Source of the DNA: Dyella solisilvae
GTDB lineage: Bacteria > Pseudomonadota > Gammaproteobacteria > Xanthomonadales > Rhodanobacteraceae
Assembly (NCBI RefSeq): GCF_003351225.1
Contig: NZ_QQSY01000005.1
Coordinates: 186,001 to 250,000 of the forward strand
DNA: 64,000 nucleotides
Direction of reading: 5' to 3'
The notes below the pieces were generated by a model. That model was not told the DNA's origin. It ran no database searches and was given only the letters and a program-made list of their open reading frames with translations. Position numbers and translations under genes: made by a program. Numbering within the stretch: the first letter of the stretch is position 1; each line of letters starts with the position of its first letter. This document shows, in pieces, positions 1 to 11,050 of this stretch.

Positions 1-568
1 ACAGCGATGGATCGCGCAGGCAGGCCATGGCGAAGTCATGGGCGTCGTCGCCCCAGAACAGCCGCCCATCCAGCGACAGGGTCGGTACGCCGAACACGCC
101 CTCGGCGATGGACGCGTCGAAGTTGTCGCGCAGCCGGGCCTTCACCGCGGGATCCGCCGTCGCGGCGACCGGATCGGCAATACCCAGTTGCTCCGCCACC
201 GGCGCGAGCGCGGCGATGCTGTCGCCCGCACTCCCCTGCCCCCAGATCCATTCGAAGATGGCGTCGGTCGCCGCCACCGTGCTGCCGCCGGCGATGCACA
301 GGCGCAGGGCGGCCAGCGGGTTGAACGGATGCGTCGGCGGAAATCGCAGCGGTGCCTGCGCCTGGCGCGCACGCCACAGCACATGGCGGTAGGTGAACTC
401 ACGCTTGCCGGGAATTTCCGCCGGCCCTTTCTGCCCATGCTGCTCGAGCACGCCAGCGAACAGGATCGGACGCAACTCCACGGGCTGCGTGGCGGCCAGC
501 GCCTTGATCTTCGGCCACTGCAACCACGCGAACGGCGAGATGAAATCGAAGTACCAGCGGATCTGCAT
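1..568 (-). CDS. DsbA-family 2-hydroxychromene-2-carboxylate isomerase-like protein (3' end cut by window edge)
   Basis: The frame opens at 568 and runs off the left edge, so about 189 residues are visible. The start reads MQIRWYFDFISPFAWLQWPK: the beta strand followed by SPFAW is typical of the thioredoxin-fold HCCA isomerase / DsbA family, with the Ser taking the place of the CxxC cysteine. Later the GVFGVPTLSLDGRLFWGDD segment contains the cis-Pro loop (VPT) and the 'D-F-W-G-D-D' ending of the family. Family members isomerise hydroxychromene carboxylates with glutathione or act as uncharacterised oxidoreductases; the true substrate cannot be told. It lies 20 bp downstream of rarA on the same strand and is probably cotranscribed with it. 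Confidence 0.85.
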   Translation of the reverse strand, partial: MQIRWYFDFISPFAWLQWPKIKALAATQPVELRPILFAGVLEQHGQKGPAEIPGKREFTYRHVLWRARQAQAPLRFPPTHPFNPLAALRLCIAGGSTVAATDAIFEWIWGQGSAGDSIAALAPVAEQLGIADPVAATADPAVKARLRDNFDASIAEGVFGVPTLSLDGRLFWGDDAHDFAMACLRDPSL

Positions 569-588
569 GGATGGTCCTCTTCAGCGCG

Positions 589-1926
589 TCATTTGCCGCG
601 CGCCTGCCGGCGGGCCTCGCGCAAGCTCAGCAGCTTTTCACGCAGTTTTAGTTCCAGCCCACGCTCGACCGGTTCATAGAACACCGTGCCGTCCAGCGCA
701 TCGGGCAGGCACTGCTGGTCGAGCGCGATGCCACCGTCGGCATCGTGGTCGTACTGGTAGCCCTTGCCGTAGCCGAGGCCCTTCATCAGCTTGGTCGGCG
801 CGTTGCGCAGGTGCATCGGCACTTCCAGCGTGCCGGTCTCGCGCACCACCGCACGGGCCTGGTTGTACGCCGTGTAGGCGGCATTGCTCTTGGGCGCGAT
901 GGCCAGCCAGATCGCCAGCTGCGCCAGACCCAGCTCGCCCTCGGGACTGCCGAGGCGCTCGTAGGTGTCCCAGGCGTCCAGCGCCATGCGCCAGGCGCGC
1001 GGCTCGGCCAGGCCGACGTCTTCCACCGCCATGCGAGTCATGCGGCGGGCCAGGTACAACGGATCGACGCCGCCATCGAGCATGCGACACAGCCAGTACA
1101 CCGCGGCATCGGGATCGGACGAGCGCACCGATTTGTGCAGCGCCGAGATCTGGTCGTAGAACTGCTCGCCGCCCTTGTCGAAGCGGCGTGTGCGGTCGGC
1201 CAGCACCTGGGTCAGGGTGGCTTCGTCGATGCGGTGATCCTCGGCCAGCTCCGAGGCGATCTCCAGCAGGGTCAGGCCACGGCGCACGTCGCCGTCGGCG
1301 GCCTGGGCGATCAGGCGCAGCGACTCGTCGGACACCTCCAGCGCCATCGCGCCCAGCCCGCGCTCGTGATCCCGCAGTGCGCGCTGGAGCGCCACCACGA
1401 TGTCATCCGGCGTGACCGCTTCCAGCACGTGCACGCGGCAGCGCGAGAGCAAGGCGGAGTTGAGTTCGAACGAGGGGTTCTCGGTGGTGGCGCCGACGAA
1501 GATGATCACGCCCCGTTCGATATGCGGCAGGAAGGCGTCCTGCTGCGCCTTGTTGAAACGGTGCACCTCGTCCACGAACAGCACGGTGCGCCGGCCCTGC
1601 GCAAAGTTCGCCTCGGCTTCGGCCAGCGCCTTGCGCACCTCGGGCAGGCCCGACAGCACGGCGGAGATCGCGCGGAAATCGGCATCGGCGTAGCGCGCCA
1701 CCAACAGGGCCAGGGTGGTCTTGCCGCAACCGGGCGGGCCCCACAGCACCATCGAGTGGACGCGCCCTGCCTCCAGCGCGCGGCGCAGCGCCTTGCCGGG
1801 GGCCAGCACGCGTTGCTGGCCGACGATCTCGTCGAGGGTGCGCGGCCGCATGCGTTCGGCCAGGGGTTTAAGGTCGTCGGGCTCGGCGAACAGGCCCGGC
1901 GCGTCGTACATATCGCTGCGTGACAT
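589..1926 (-). CDS. rarA: Replication-associated recombination protein A (AAA+ ATPase)
   Basis: A 445-residue RarA/MgsA, close to the usual length of about 447. The start chosen at 1926 gives MSRSDMYDAPGLF; the frame stays open upstream but the extension is unlike the family. Walker A GPPGCGKT is at residues 63-70, Walker B is LFVDEVHRFN, and the sensor region (VGATTENPSFELNSALLSRC) is a hallmark of the RarA/WRNIP1 group. The C-terminal half has the tetramerisation domain with YDQISALHKSVRSSDPDAA. RarA acts at stalled replication forks with SSB and RecA. In many Xanthomonadales lolA lies directly upstream; here two other genes intervene. Confidence 0.97.
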   Translation of the reverse strand: MSRSDMYDAPGLFAEPDDLKPLAERMRPRTLDEIVGQQRVLAPGKALRRALEAGRVHSMVLWGPPGCGKTTLALLVARYADADFRAISAVLSGLPEVRKALAEAEANFAQGRRTVLFVDEVHRFNKAQQDAFLPHIERGVIIFVGATTENPSFELNSALLSRCRVHVLEAVTPDDIVVALQRALRDHERGLGAMALEVSDESLRLIAQAADGDVRRGLTLLEIASELAEDHRIDEATLTQVLADRTRRFDKGGEQFYDQISALHKSVRSSDPDAAVYWLCRMLDGGVDPLYLARRMTRMAVEDVGLAEPRAWRMALDAWDTYERLGSPEGELGLAQLAIWLAIAPKSNAAYTAYNQARAVVRETGTLEVPMHLRNAPTKLMKGLGYGKGYQYDHDADGGIALDQQCLPDALDGTVFYEPVERGLELKLREKLLSLREARRQARGK

Positions 1927-2244
1927 ACCGCGCATGATAGGGCATTGGCCCGGCATGGGCCGCCTGCCGCGCCAATCGCCGGCCTCTGCCAGGAGCCCGG
2001 AGCGCGGCGCCACCCGCAACACAGCGGGCTCAGCGCTGCATCGCTCACCATCGGGGCGCCAACCACCGGCACGCCCCACGGCAAGCGTTGTCGCGTCGCC
2101 CGCGGGCCGTATCGAATGGGGGTCTTTTTCGGGCGTGCATCGGCCATCAACCCGCGGGCGCCCGGCCCGGCGTGCCGGGAAGCGCCCCGCTGCCTTTATC
2201 ATGGCTCCCCACGTACAGCGCGCAGGCTGGGTGGGACGAGTGCC
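1927..2244. other. Divergent intergenic region, rarA / GGDEF sensor
   Basis: About 318 bp between the divergent starts of rarA and the sensor gene. Frames on both strands are open here, but they give Arg/Pro/Gly-rich translations without recognisable motifs. I see no clear operator or hairpin; promoters for both neighbours are expected here. Confidence 0.5.
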
Positions 2245-5200
2245 ATGGCGACAATGCAAGCGTTCCGCCCGATGGCCCGCGCCTTGATCTCGTGGGTGGC
2301 GCACCTACGCCACAACTGGCCCCTTCTGTTCTCCCGTCACGGGCAAGACAGGCGCCGCCGCGTGGCGCTGCTTCTCGTATTGCTGCTGCCGTTTGGCGCT
2401 GCCTGCGCCGATGACCCGTGGGCCCCGTTCGACACGCCGTGGTTCGACCGCGTGGACGTCGCCGACGGCCTGCCCCACTCCATCACCACGGCGCTGGCCC
2501 AGGACGAGCGCAACCTGGTCTGGATCGGCACGCTGGGGGGCCTGGTGCGCTATGACGGCTACCGCATGCAGGTGTATACCGCTGCGGCGGGCGGCGGCCT
2601 CGGATTGCCCGATGCCTATGTGCGCTGCCTGCTCGCCCTGTCCGACGGCAGCGTCCTGGTGGGCACCAATGCGGGGGGACTGACCCGCTTCGATCCGGCC
2701 ACCAACCGCTTCCGTCCCTATCCGGTCGGCAAGGGTGGCACCGTCGACCACAAGATCTACGCGTTGGCGCCTGACGGCAGCACCGGCGTGTGGATCGCCA
2801 GCGAGCGCGGGCTGGATCACCTGGATTTGCGCACCAACCAAATCACCTCGGTGGCGACCGGCGAGGGCGTCGCGCGGCGCAACTTCAGCGTGCTGCAGGA
2901 CCGTGCCGGCAACCTCTGGCTGGGCAACAGCAACGGCCTGTTCGTCCGCCCTGCCGGCAGCACGACCTTCGTGCGTCCGCCTCACCCCAACGGCGAGGTG
3001 GACACCGTGCTGAGCGATGGCATCTGGGCGTTGCGCGAAGACCCTATTGGCCGTTTGTGGGTTGGCAGCACGCAATCTGGCGCCGTCTATCGCGACACCG
3101 ATGGACATTGGCAACCGGTCCGCGGATTCAGCGGCTACGGCGCCGACCACGAACGGCGCGCCACTGTGCGCGATTTCCTCGAGATCAACCAGGACACCGT
3201 GTGGCTGGGCACCGACGGCAACGGCATCCTGGCCTATACGCCAGGCGACGGTGAGGCGCGCCCGATCAGGCACGACACGGCGACGCCTTCATCGCTGCCC
3301 GGCGACTCGGTGCGCGCGCTGCTGCACGATCGCGCGGGCAATGTATGGATCGCCACCGACCTTGGCGTGGCGCGCAGCACGCCCCATGCCCGCACCGCTT
3401 TCGCGCTGCTGCCCTCTTCCCATCAGGACCGCAGCATCGCCAACACCAACGTTCGCGGCATTTATGTCGACACGCGCGGGCGCATCTGGCTGGGCATGAG
3501 CGGCGGGCGCATCGATGTCATCGAGCTGGATCGTGCGCAGATCCGCCATCTGCAGCTCGACGGCGCCCAGGCCAGGCGCGACGTGCAGGCCTTTGCCGAA
3601 ACGCCCGACGGCGCCATCTGGATCGGCACGCAAGGCCTCGCTCGCATCGCGCCCGGCACGTTCGACGTGCAGGAATCGATGGTCCCGGCCCTGCAGGACA
3701 AGCCCGTGCTCCATCTGCTCGCCGATGGCCCGCAATTGCTGGTGGCCACCTACGACGGCGCCTTCCGCTACGACACGCGCACCAAAGCGCTGGCCCATAT
3801 CGGACACGACGCCAACGACCCCGACAGCCTGGCGAGTGACACCGTGCGCAGCATCAGGCGCATCGGCGACACCATCTGGTACCTCACCATCCGGGGCATC
3901 AGCATCGCCACCGACGCCACGCAAACACGCGGCTTCCTCAACCTGCTCAATGTGCCGGGCGATCCCCACAGCCTGCCGAGCAACATGGTGAGTGCGGTCG
4001 CTGACGACGAGCAGGGCGGCCTGTGGGTTGGTACTTACGGCGGTCTCGCCACGTTGCAGTCGCACGGCCCCGGCGAGCCTTTCCACTTCAACAACATCGG
4101 CGCGGCGCAGGGACTCAGCAGCGAGAACATCAACGCCGTGCTGACCGATGACCGGGGCAATGCCTGGGTGAGTCTGCCCAACGGCCTGTCGATGATCGAC
4201 GGCACGACCCACGCGGTGCATAACCTGGGCAGCCGGGATGGGCTGCACGTCTCCAGCTATATCTACGCCGCGGCCGCCGTCGCACCGGGCGGCGAGCTGC
4301 TGTTTGGCGGCCTAGGCGGGCTCACCGTGGTGCGCCCCGACTGGCATCCGCCGGAGACGCCGGATGTGCCCCTCGCCATCACCTACGCCGCGGTCAACGG
4401 ACTGTCCTTGCCGTTCGGCCGCCTGCCGCGCGCCAACGAAACGCTCAAGATCAGCCCGCGCAATCGCAGCCTGCGTGTGGACTTCGCCTTGCTCGACTTC
4501 CAGCCGGCCACCGAAACCAGCTACAGCTACCGCCTGGAGGGCCTCGACGACGATTGGATCGACGTGCCCCGCGGCGGCCCGCCCACCGCCATCTACACCA
4601 ACCTTCCGCACGGCGAATACACGCTGCACCTGCGCGCACGCACGCAGGGTTTGCAGGCACGCGTGATCGAGACAGCCGTGAATGTGGCGGCCGAACCGCG
4701 CTGGTTCGAAACCGTCGCCGCGATGATCGCCGGCGGCGTGCTGCTGCTGGTCGCGTTGTTCGGCGTGATCCAGCTGCGCACGCTGTATCTGCGCCGACAG
4801 GCGCGCCAGTTGCAACAGCAGGTGGACGCGCGCACGCGCGAACTGGTCAATGCCAACCGTCGGCTGGATGAACTCGCCAGCACGGACGACCTGACCGGCG
4901 TATCCACCCGCCGCCGCTTCCTCGAGCAGGCAGAGCTGGTACGCCAGCACGCCCGCGAAGCCAACGCCTGCATCGCCCTGCTCGACCTGGATCACTTCAA
5001 GCAGATCAACGACACCCATGGCCACATGGCCGGCGACATCGTGCTGCGTGCCGCCAGCACCGTCGTGCTTGGCCAGTGCGGCGACGACGACCTGGTCGGC
5101 CGTTATGGCGGCGAAGAGTTCGTGCTGTGCCTGCCGGACTGCACGCTCGATCAGGGCATGGCCATGGCCGAGCTCATTCGCCAGGCCCTCGCCGACTCGC

Positions 5201-5358
5201 CCGTGCCGTACGAGCAAACCGTCATCCCCATGACCGCCAGCATCGGCGTGGCCGCCTGGCATGAAGGCGAAACGCTGGCGCAATGGCTCTGCCGCGCCGA
5301 CAGCGCGCTGTACCAGGCGAAACGCTCGGGGCGCAACCGCTGCGTGGCGGCCGATTGA
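2245..5358 (+). CDS. Periplasmic beta-propeller sensor diguanylate cyclase (Reg_prop / Y_Y_Y / GGDEF)
   Basis: A 1037-residue membrane sensor. A long basic N-terminus precedes a signal sequence (VALLLVLLLPFGAACA, ending near residue 53; a GTG at 2362 is an alternative start). Then come many WIGTLGGLVRYDG-type repeats forming two-component-regulator propellers (about 55-720), a Y_Y_Y domain (about 737-802, YSYRLEGLDDDWIDV), one transmembrane helix (about 824-849), a short coiled coil and a GGDEF domain from about 877. The active site is GGEEF at 955-959, so diguanylate cyclase activity is likely. The product-inhibition RxxD site is not intact: Gly stands where Arg is expected (GDDD before LVGRY). 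No receiver or kinase domain is fused, unlike HTCS proteins. The ligand is unknown; related propellers sense glycans or peptides. Confidence 0.92.
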   Translation: MATMQAFRPMARALISWVAHLRHNWPLLFSRHGQDRRRRVALLLVLLLPFGAACADDPWAPFDTPWFDRVDVADGLPHSITTALAQDERNLVWIGTLGGLVRYDGYRMQVYTAAAGGGLGLPDAYVRCLLALSDGSVLVGTNAGGLTRFDPATNRFRPYPVGKGGTVDHKIYALAPDGSTGVWIASERGLDHLDLRTNQITSVATGEGVARRNFSVLQDRAGNLWLGNSNGLFVRPAGSTTFVRPPHPNGEVDTVLSDGIWALREDPIGRLWVGSTQSGAVYRDTDGHWQPVRGFSGYGADHERRATVRDFLEINQDTVWLGTDGNGILAYTPGDGEARPIRHDTATPSSLPGDSVRALLHDRAGNVWIATDLGVARSTPHARTAFALLPSSHQDRSIANTNVRGIYVDTRGRIWLGMSGGRIDVIELDRAQIRHLQLDGAQARRDVQAFAETPDGAIWIGTQGLARIAPGTFDVQESMVPALQDKPVLHLLADGPQLLVATYDGAFRYDTRTKALAHIGHDANDPDSLASDTVRSIRRIGDTIWYLTIRGISIATDATQTRGFLNLLNVPGDPHSLPSNMVSAVADDEQGGLWVGTYGGLATLQSHGPGEPFHFNNIGAAQGLSSENINAVLTDDRGNAWVSLPNGLSMIDGTTHAVHNLGSRDGLHVSSYIYAAAAVAPGGELLFGGLGGLTVVRPDWHPPETPDVPLAITYAAVNGLSLPFGRLPRANETLKISPRNRSLRVDFALLDFQPATETSYSYRLEGLDDDWIDVPRGGPPTAIYTNLPHGEYTLHLRARTQGLQARVIETAVNVAAEPRWFETVAAMIAGGVLLLVALFGVIQLRTLYLRRQARQLQQQVDARTRELVNANRRLDELASTDDLTGVSTRRRFLEQAELVRQHAREANACIALLDLDHFKQINDTHGHMAGDIVLRAASTVVLGQCGDDDLVGRYGGEEFVLCLPDCTLDQGMAMAELIRQALADSPVPYEQTVIPMTASIGVAAWHEGETLAQWLCRADSALYQAKRSGRNRCVAAD

Positions 5359-5370
5359 ACGTGCGTCCGC

Positions 5371-6033
5371 TCAGCCGAAGTGGCGGTGGCGGTAGATGGT
5401 GTAGCCCAGTCCAACCACGCCAGTCAGGGCGGCAGGGACCAGCAGCACGCGTTCCTGCAGCACCATGAAGCCCGCCGCCCCGGCCGCGGCTCCCGCGATG
5501 AAGCTGCTGATCACCAGCAGACAGACCTGGATGCGCAGGCGGTCCACCTCGAGGCCATGCAGGCGCTGACCGAGATAGATGCCCAGGTCGGTGAACATGC
5601 CGGACACATGGGTGGTGCGAAACGTGGCGCCGCTATAAGTGCTGACCATGGCGTTCTGCAAACCGCACGCCGCCGAAGCCAGATAGAGTCCTATATCGCT
5701 GCCGCGATGGATCAGTGGCGTGGCGGCGAACAGCAGCAGCGACCCCAGCATCAGCACCACGCCATAGCTGCGTCCGAGCTGCAGCGTGCGCTGCTGCACG
5801 ATGTAGCCGCTGACTACGGCGCCGGCAAGAAACGACGCGATGGCGCCCGCCCAGTGGATGATCTCGCCCAGGTCAAGCTGCGCCAGCGCAATACCCAGTT
5901 CCGTGCTGGTGCCCGTCAGGTGAGTGATCGGCTGGTGACGGAAACACAGGTATCCGACCGTGTTGATGGTGCCGGCGATGAACGCCAGCAGGCCACCACC
6001 GATCCATGCCCAGCGCGGAAGCTGACGCAGCAC
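5371..6033 (-). CDS. YoaK-family (DUF1275) membrane protein
   Basis: A 220-residue polytopic membrane protein with about six hydrophobic segments. The N-terminal GTINTVGYLCFRHQPITHLTGTST matches the DUF1275/YoaK family signature (G-x-I-N-x-V-G and T-H-x-T-G), and the internal ACGLQNAMVSTYSG matches the conserved 'GLQNA' element. The function of this family is not established. It begins 9 bp after the lolA stop, so it is likely cotranscribed with lolA, and it converges with the GGDEF sensor gene with only about 12 bp between the stops. Confidence 0.88.
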   Translation of the reverse strand: MLRQLPRWAWIGGGLLAFIAGTINTVGYLCFRHQPITHLTGTSTELGIALAQLDLGEIIHWAGAIASFLAGAVVSGYIVQQRTLQLGRSYGVVLMLGSLLLFAATPLIHRGSDIGLYLASAACGLQNAMVSTYSGATFRTTHVSGMFTDLGIYLGQRLHGLEVDRLRIQVCLLVISSFIAGAAAGAAGFMVLQERVLLVPAALTGVVGLGYTIYRHRHFG

Positions 6034-6042
6034 GGGTTTCGG

Positions 6043-6705
6043 TCAGTTCTTGATCGGCTGGGTCTGGATCACCGGCAGGTCGCCGATGACATCGGCGCCC
6101 GGCGGCGGCACGAAGTTGAAGGTGGCCGCCGGGATGTCGACATTGCGCTGCCAGCCAGAGAAGCGGATGTCGGTGACGGCGCCGAGCTGGTCACGAAACT
6201 CCATGCGGGCCAGGCCATTGGCGTCGAAGCCGAGGTCCGCGTAATCGAACTGCGGATCCTTGGCCTTGGAGGTCAGGCGCATCCACACCAGGCCGTCGTG
6301 CTCGCCCTGCTCGGCGACGTTGAAGTCCTTGTCCATCTGCTTGACGTCGGTGAGCACGGTCAGCGGGCTGTGCGACTCCTCGCTGCTCTGCACGCGCACG
6401 GTGACCTGCTCCAGGTCCGGGTCGTACAGCCACACGCGACTGCCGTCCGCGACGATGGTCTGCTTCGACGGCGCCAGCGTCTCCCAGCGGAACTGGCGCG
6501 GCGCTTCCAACGCCAACGTGCCGGTGCTGGGCTTGCCCGGGTTGCCGTTGGCGTCCTTGATGGTCTGGGAGAACTTGCCGGTCAGCGAGTGCAGGCCGGT
6601 GGTGAAGGCGTCGAGCCGGGCGCGCGCCGGACCGCTGGCCGCCTGGGCGAGGCTGCCCACGGAGAGCGCGACGGCGGTGGTGGCGAGGAGGAGAAAGCGT
6701 TTCAT
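6043..6705 (-). CDS. lolA: Outer-membrane lipoprotein carrier protein LolA
   Basis: A 220-residue periplasmic chaperone that ferries lipoproteins from LolCDE to LolB. The signal peptide is MKRFLLLATTAVALSVGSLAQA, cleaved before Ala-Ser. Family elements are SLTGKFSQTIKDANG, the ALEAPRQFRWE strand, VWLYDPDLEQVTV and the C-terminal DIRFSGWQRNVDI / FNFVPPPGADVI. The length is normal. It lies downstream of ftsK on the same strand, separated by about 215 bp that include a long palindrome. Confidence 0.97.
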   Translation of the reverse strand: MKRFLLLATTAVALSVGSLAQAASGPARARLDAFTTGLHSLTGKFSQTIKDANGNPGKPSTGTLALEAPRQFRWETLAPSKQTIVADGSRVWLYDPDLEQVTVRVQSSEESHSPLTVLTDVKQMDKDFNVAEQGEHDGLVWMRLTSKAKDPQFDYADLGFDANGLARMEFRDQLGAVTDIRFSGWQRNVDIPAATFNFVPPPGADVIGDLPVIQTQPIKN

Positions 6706-6794
6706 GGGTGCCTTGGGTGGTTAGGCGATTGATGAAGTTTAGGCGATGGCGGAATTGTGGTGCGGTGAGGCTTAACCGCGCGGCTTCATCGGCT

Positions 6795-6886
6795 CGTCAT
6801 CCCGGCGAAAGCCGGGATCCAGTGACTTTAAGTCCGGCTTCCCAAGGCGCCAAAGTCACTGGATCCCAGCTTTCGCTGGGATGACG
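6795..6886. repeat. Long intergenic palindrome, copy 1
   Basis: Two arms of about 36 bp in inverted orientation, with only a couple of mismatches. The left arm begins CGTCATCCCGGCGAAAGC and the right arm ends GCTTTCGCTGGGATGACG; both contain GGATC(C)CAGTGACTTT-type ends facing the centre. Each arm can itself fold as a small GAAA-loop hairpin. Three further copies of the same family lie at 10898, 32144 and 32390. It sits between ftsK and lolA. Confidence 0.9.
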
Positions 6887-6920
6887 GTGAGGAGAAGTCC
6901 GGCGGTGCGCATACCCGACC

Positions 6921-9248
6921 TCAATTCTTCGGCGGTGGCGGCGCCAGCACCTCGCGGTTGCCGTTGTGCTGGGGCGCGCTGACCACGCCGTCCTGCTCCA
7001 TCTGTTCGATCAGGCGCGCGGCGCGGTTGTAGCCGATGCGCAGGTGGCGCTGCACGCCGGAGATCGAGGCGCGACGCGTCTCGGTGACGATGCGCACGGC
7101 CTTGTCGTACAGCTGCGCGTCGGCGTCGCCGCCCTCCTCGCCTTCCTGCGGCAGGCCGGAGTCGTTGATGAACTTGCCGTCGCTGGTGGCCTGCACCTCT
7201 TCCAGCACGCCCTCGATGTACTGCGGGGCACCCTGCGACCTGAGCCAGTTCACGACGCCGTGCACCTCGTGATCGTCCACGAAGGCGCCGTGCACGCGCT
7301 CAGGGGTGGCGGTGCCGGGCGGCAGGTAGAGCATGTCGCCGTGGCCGAGCAGCGCCTCGGCGCCGGACTGGTCCAGAATGGTGCGCGAGTCGATCTTGCT
7401 CGACACCTGGAAGGCGATACGGGTGGGGATGTTGGCCTTGATCAGGCCGGTGATCACGTCCACCGAAGGGCGTTGCGTGGCGAGCACCAGGTGCACGCCG
7501 GCGGCGCGCGCCTTCTGCGCCAGGCGGGCGATCAGTTCCTCGACCTTCTTGCCGACGATCATCATCATGTCGGCGAACTCGTCGATGATGATCACGATGT
7601 ACGGCAGCGGCTCCAGCGGCTCGGCCGCCAGGTTCGGCATCTCCGGGTTCGGGCGGAACAGCGGATCCAGCAGCGGCTGGCCGGCGTTCTCGGCGTCCTT
7701 CACCTTCTTGTTGAAGCCGGCCAGGTTGCGCACACCCACCGCGGCCATCAGCTTGTAGCGACGTTCCATCTCGGCCACACACCAGCGCAGCGCGTTGGCG
7801 GCTTCCTTCATGTCGGTGACGACCGGCGCCAACAGATGCGGGATGCCCTCGTAGACCGAAAGCTCCAGCATCTTCGGGTCGATCATGATCATGCGCACGT
7901 CCTTGGCGCTAGCCTTGTACAGCAGGCTCAGCACCATGGCGTTCACCGCGACCGACTTGCCCGAGCCGGTGGTGCCGGCCACCAGCAGGTGGGGCATCTT
8001 GGCCAGATCGGCGACCACCGGGCGACCCGCGATGTCCTTGCCCAACGCGAGAGCCAGCGGCGACTTCATCGCGTCGTAGCGGTCCGAGCGCAGGATCTCC
8101 GAGAGATAGACGATCTGCTTCTTCGCGTTGGGGATCTCCAGGCCGATCACGTTCTTGCCCGGGATCACGTCGACCACGCGCACGCTGACCACCGACAGGC
8201 CGCGCGCGATGTCCTTGTCCAGGCTCGACACCTGCGAGCCGCGCACGCCGGCGGCGGGCTCCAGCTCGAAGCGGGTGATGACCGGGCCCGGATAGACGCC
8301 GACCACCTTGGCCTCGATGCGGAAATCCTTGAGCTTGAGCTCGACCTGGCGCGACAGCACTTCCAGCGTTTCTTCCGAATAGCCGGGGCCCTGCTCCGGC
8401 GCCTCGTCCAGCAGCGACAGCGGTGGCAGCTCGCCCGGCGCAGAGGCGCCGGTGAACAACGGGATCTGCGTTTCGAGCTTGGCGCGCTCGCTCTTGACCA
8501 CTGGGGTCGGCGCCACCTCGATGCGCACCGGTTCGCGCTTGGCCTGCTTGACCGCTTCGGTCTTCTTGACCACTTCGCGCTCGGCGCGGGCCTGGCGGGC
8601 GGCGATCACTTCCGGCGCCTCACGCAGTTTGCCGCCGAACCAGCCGGCCAGGCGCAACACGCCCTGCCCGGTCACGTCCATCACGCGGAACCAGGACAGA
8701 CCGGTGGCCAGCGTCACGGCCACGAGGAACAGCGCCAGCAGCAACAGCGGCGCGCCCTTGTCGCCCAGTCCGTGCAACAGGCCACGGCCCACCCACATGC
8801 CGATGATGCCGCCCACGCCCTGGGGCAGCACCGGCTCATCATGGAAATTGAGATAGAGCAGCGCCGGCGCCGTGATGAAGAAGAACACCGAGCCGATCAG
8901 GCGCAGCGACGGTTCCCACGGCTGCACAGTGCGCTCGCCACGATGGCGAAGCACTTGCATGCCGAGGATCAACAGCAGCACCGGGAAGAAGTAGGAGACC
9001 AGGCCGAAGATGTAGCGCAGCACGTTGGCGATGTTCGCCCCCACCGCGCCGCCGAAATTGCGAGCGTGGTCGGCATTGCCGGCGTGGCCCCAGCTCGGGT
9101 CCTGGTCGTTGTAGCTGAACAGGCAGACCAGCAGATACAGGGCCAACGGCAGCAGCAACAGGGCGCCGGCTTCGCGCAAGCGGCGCTTCAGCTCTTCGCT
9201 GAGGCCCTCGCGCGGCTTTTCCTTTTTGACGTTCGCGCTACGCGCCAC
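6921..9248 (-). CDS. ftsK: DNA translocase FtsK
   Basis: A 775-residue FtsK. It has a short cytoplasmic N-terminus, four transmembrane helices (within about 20-195, including [15 protein letters not shown]), a short charged linker, the alpha/beta motor domains and a C-terminal gamma winged helix ([20 protein letters not shown]). Walker A GTTGSGKS is at 425-432; Walker B is [12 protein letters not shown]. The linker is much shorter than in E. coli FtsK (1329 residues), as is usual in this order. FtsK anchors at the septum and pumps the chromosome towards dif for XerCD. lolA follows downstream. Confidence 0.97.
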   Translation of the reverse strand: MARSANVKKEKPREGLSEELKRRLREAGALLLLPLALYLLVCLFSYNDQDPSWGHAGNADHARNFGGAVGANIANVLRYIFGLVSYFFPVLLLILGMQVLRHRGERTVQPWEPSLRLIGSVFFFITAPALLYLNFHDEPVLPQGVGGIIGMWVGRGLLHGLGDKGAPLLLLALFLVAVTLATGLSWFRVMDVTGQGVLRLAGWFGGKLREAPEVIAARQARAEREVVKKTEAVKQAKREPVRIEVAPTPVVKSERAKLETQIPLFTGASAPGELPPLSLLDEAPEQGPGYSEETLEVLSRQVELKLKDFRIEAKVVGVYPGPVITRFELEPAAGVRGSQVSSLDKDIARGLSVVSVRVVDVIPGKNVIGLEIPNAKKQIVYLSEILRSDRYDAMKSPLALALGKDIAGRPVVADLAKMPHLLVAGTTGSGKSVAVNAMVLSLLYKASAKDVRMIMIDPKMLELSVYEGIPHLLAPVVTDMKEAANALRWCVAEMERRYKLMAAVGVRNLAGFNKKVKDAENAGQPLLDPLFRPNPEMPNLAAEPLEPLPYIVIIIDEFADMMMIVGKKVEELIARLAQKARAAGVHLVLATQRPSVDVITGLIKANIPTRIAFQVSSKIDSRTILDQSGAEALLGHGDMLYLPPGTATPERVHGAFVDDHEVHGVVNWLRSQGAPQYIEGVLEEVQATSDGKFINDSGLPQEGEEGGDADAQLYDKAVRIVTETRRASISGVQRHLRIGYNRAARLIEQMEQDGVVSAPQHNGNREVLAPPPPKN

Positions 9249-10889
<1,641 letters not shown>

Positions 10890-10897
10890 TCCTTACT

Positions 10898-11025
10898 CGT
10901 CATTCCGGCGCAGGCCGGAATCCAGTGGAGAGACGGCAGGATTCTCGCGCACGGGATGAGCTTTCAGCCCTTTCGCGACAACCGTGTCTCACGGCAACTG
11001 GATTCCGGCCTGCGCCGGAATGACG
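10898..11025. repeat. Long intergenic palindrome, copy 2
   Basis: Inverted arms CGTCATTCCGGCGCAGGCCG... and ...CGGCCTGCGCCGGAATGACG, about 32 bp each, separated by about 65 bp that do not pair. It starts 9 bp after the trxB stop, so it may serve as a transcription end or mRNA 3'-stability element for trxB. Confidence 0.88.
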
Positions 11026-11050
11026 GCAGAAGTGCACTGATGCGTTAGTC

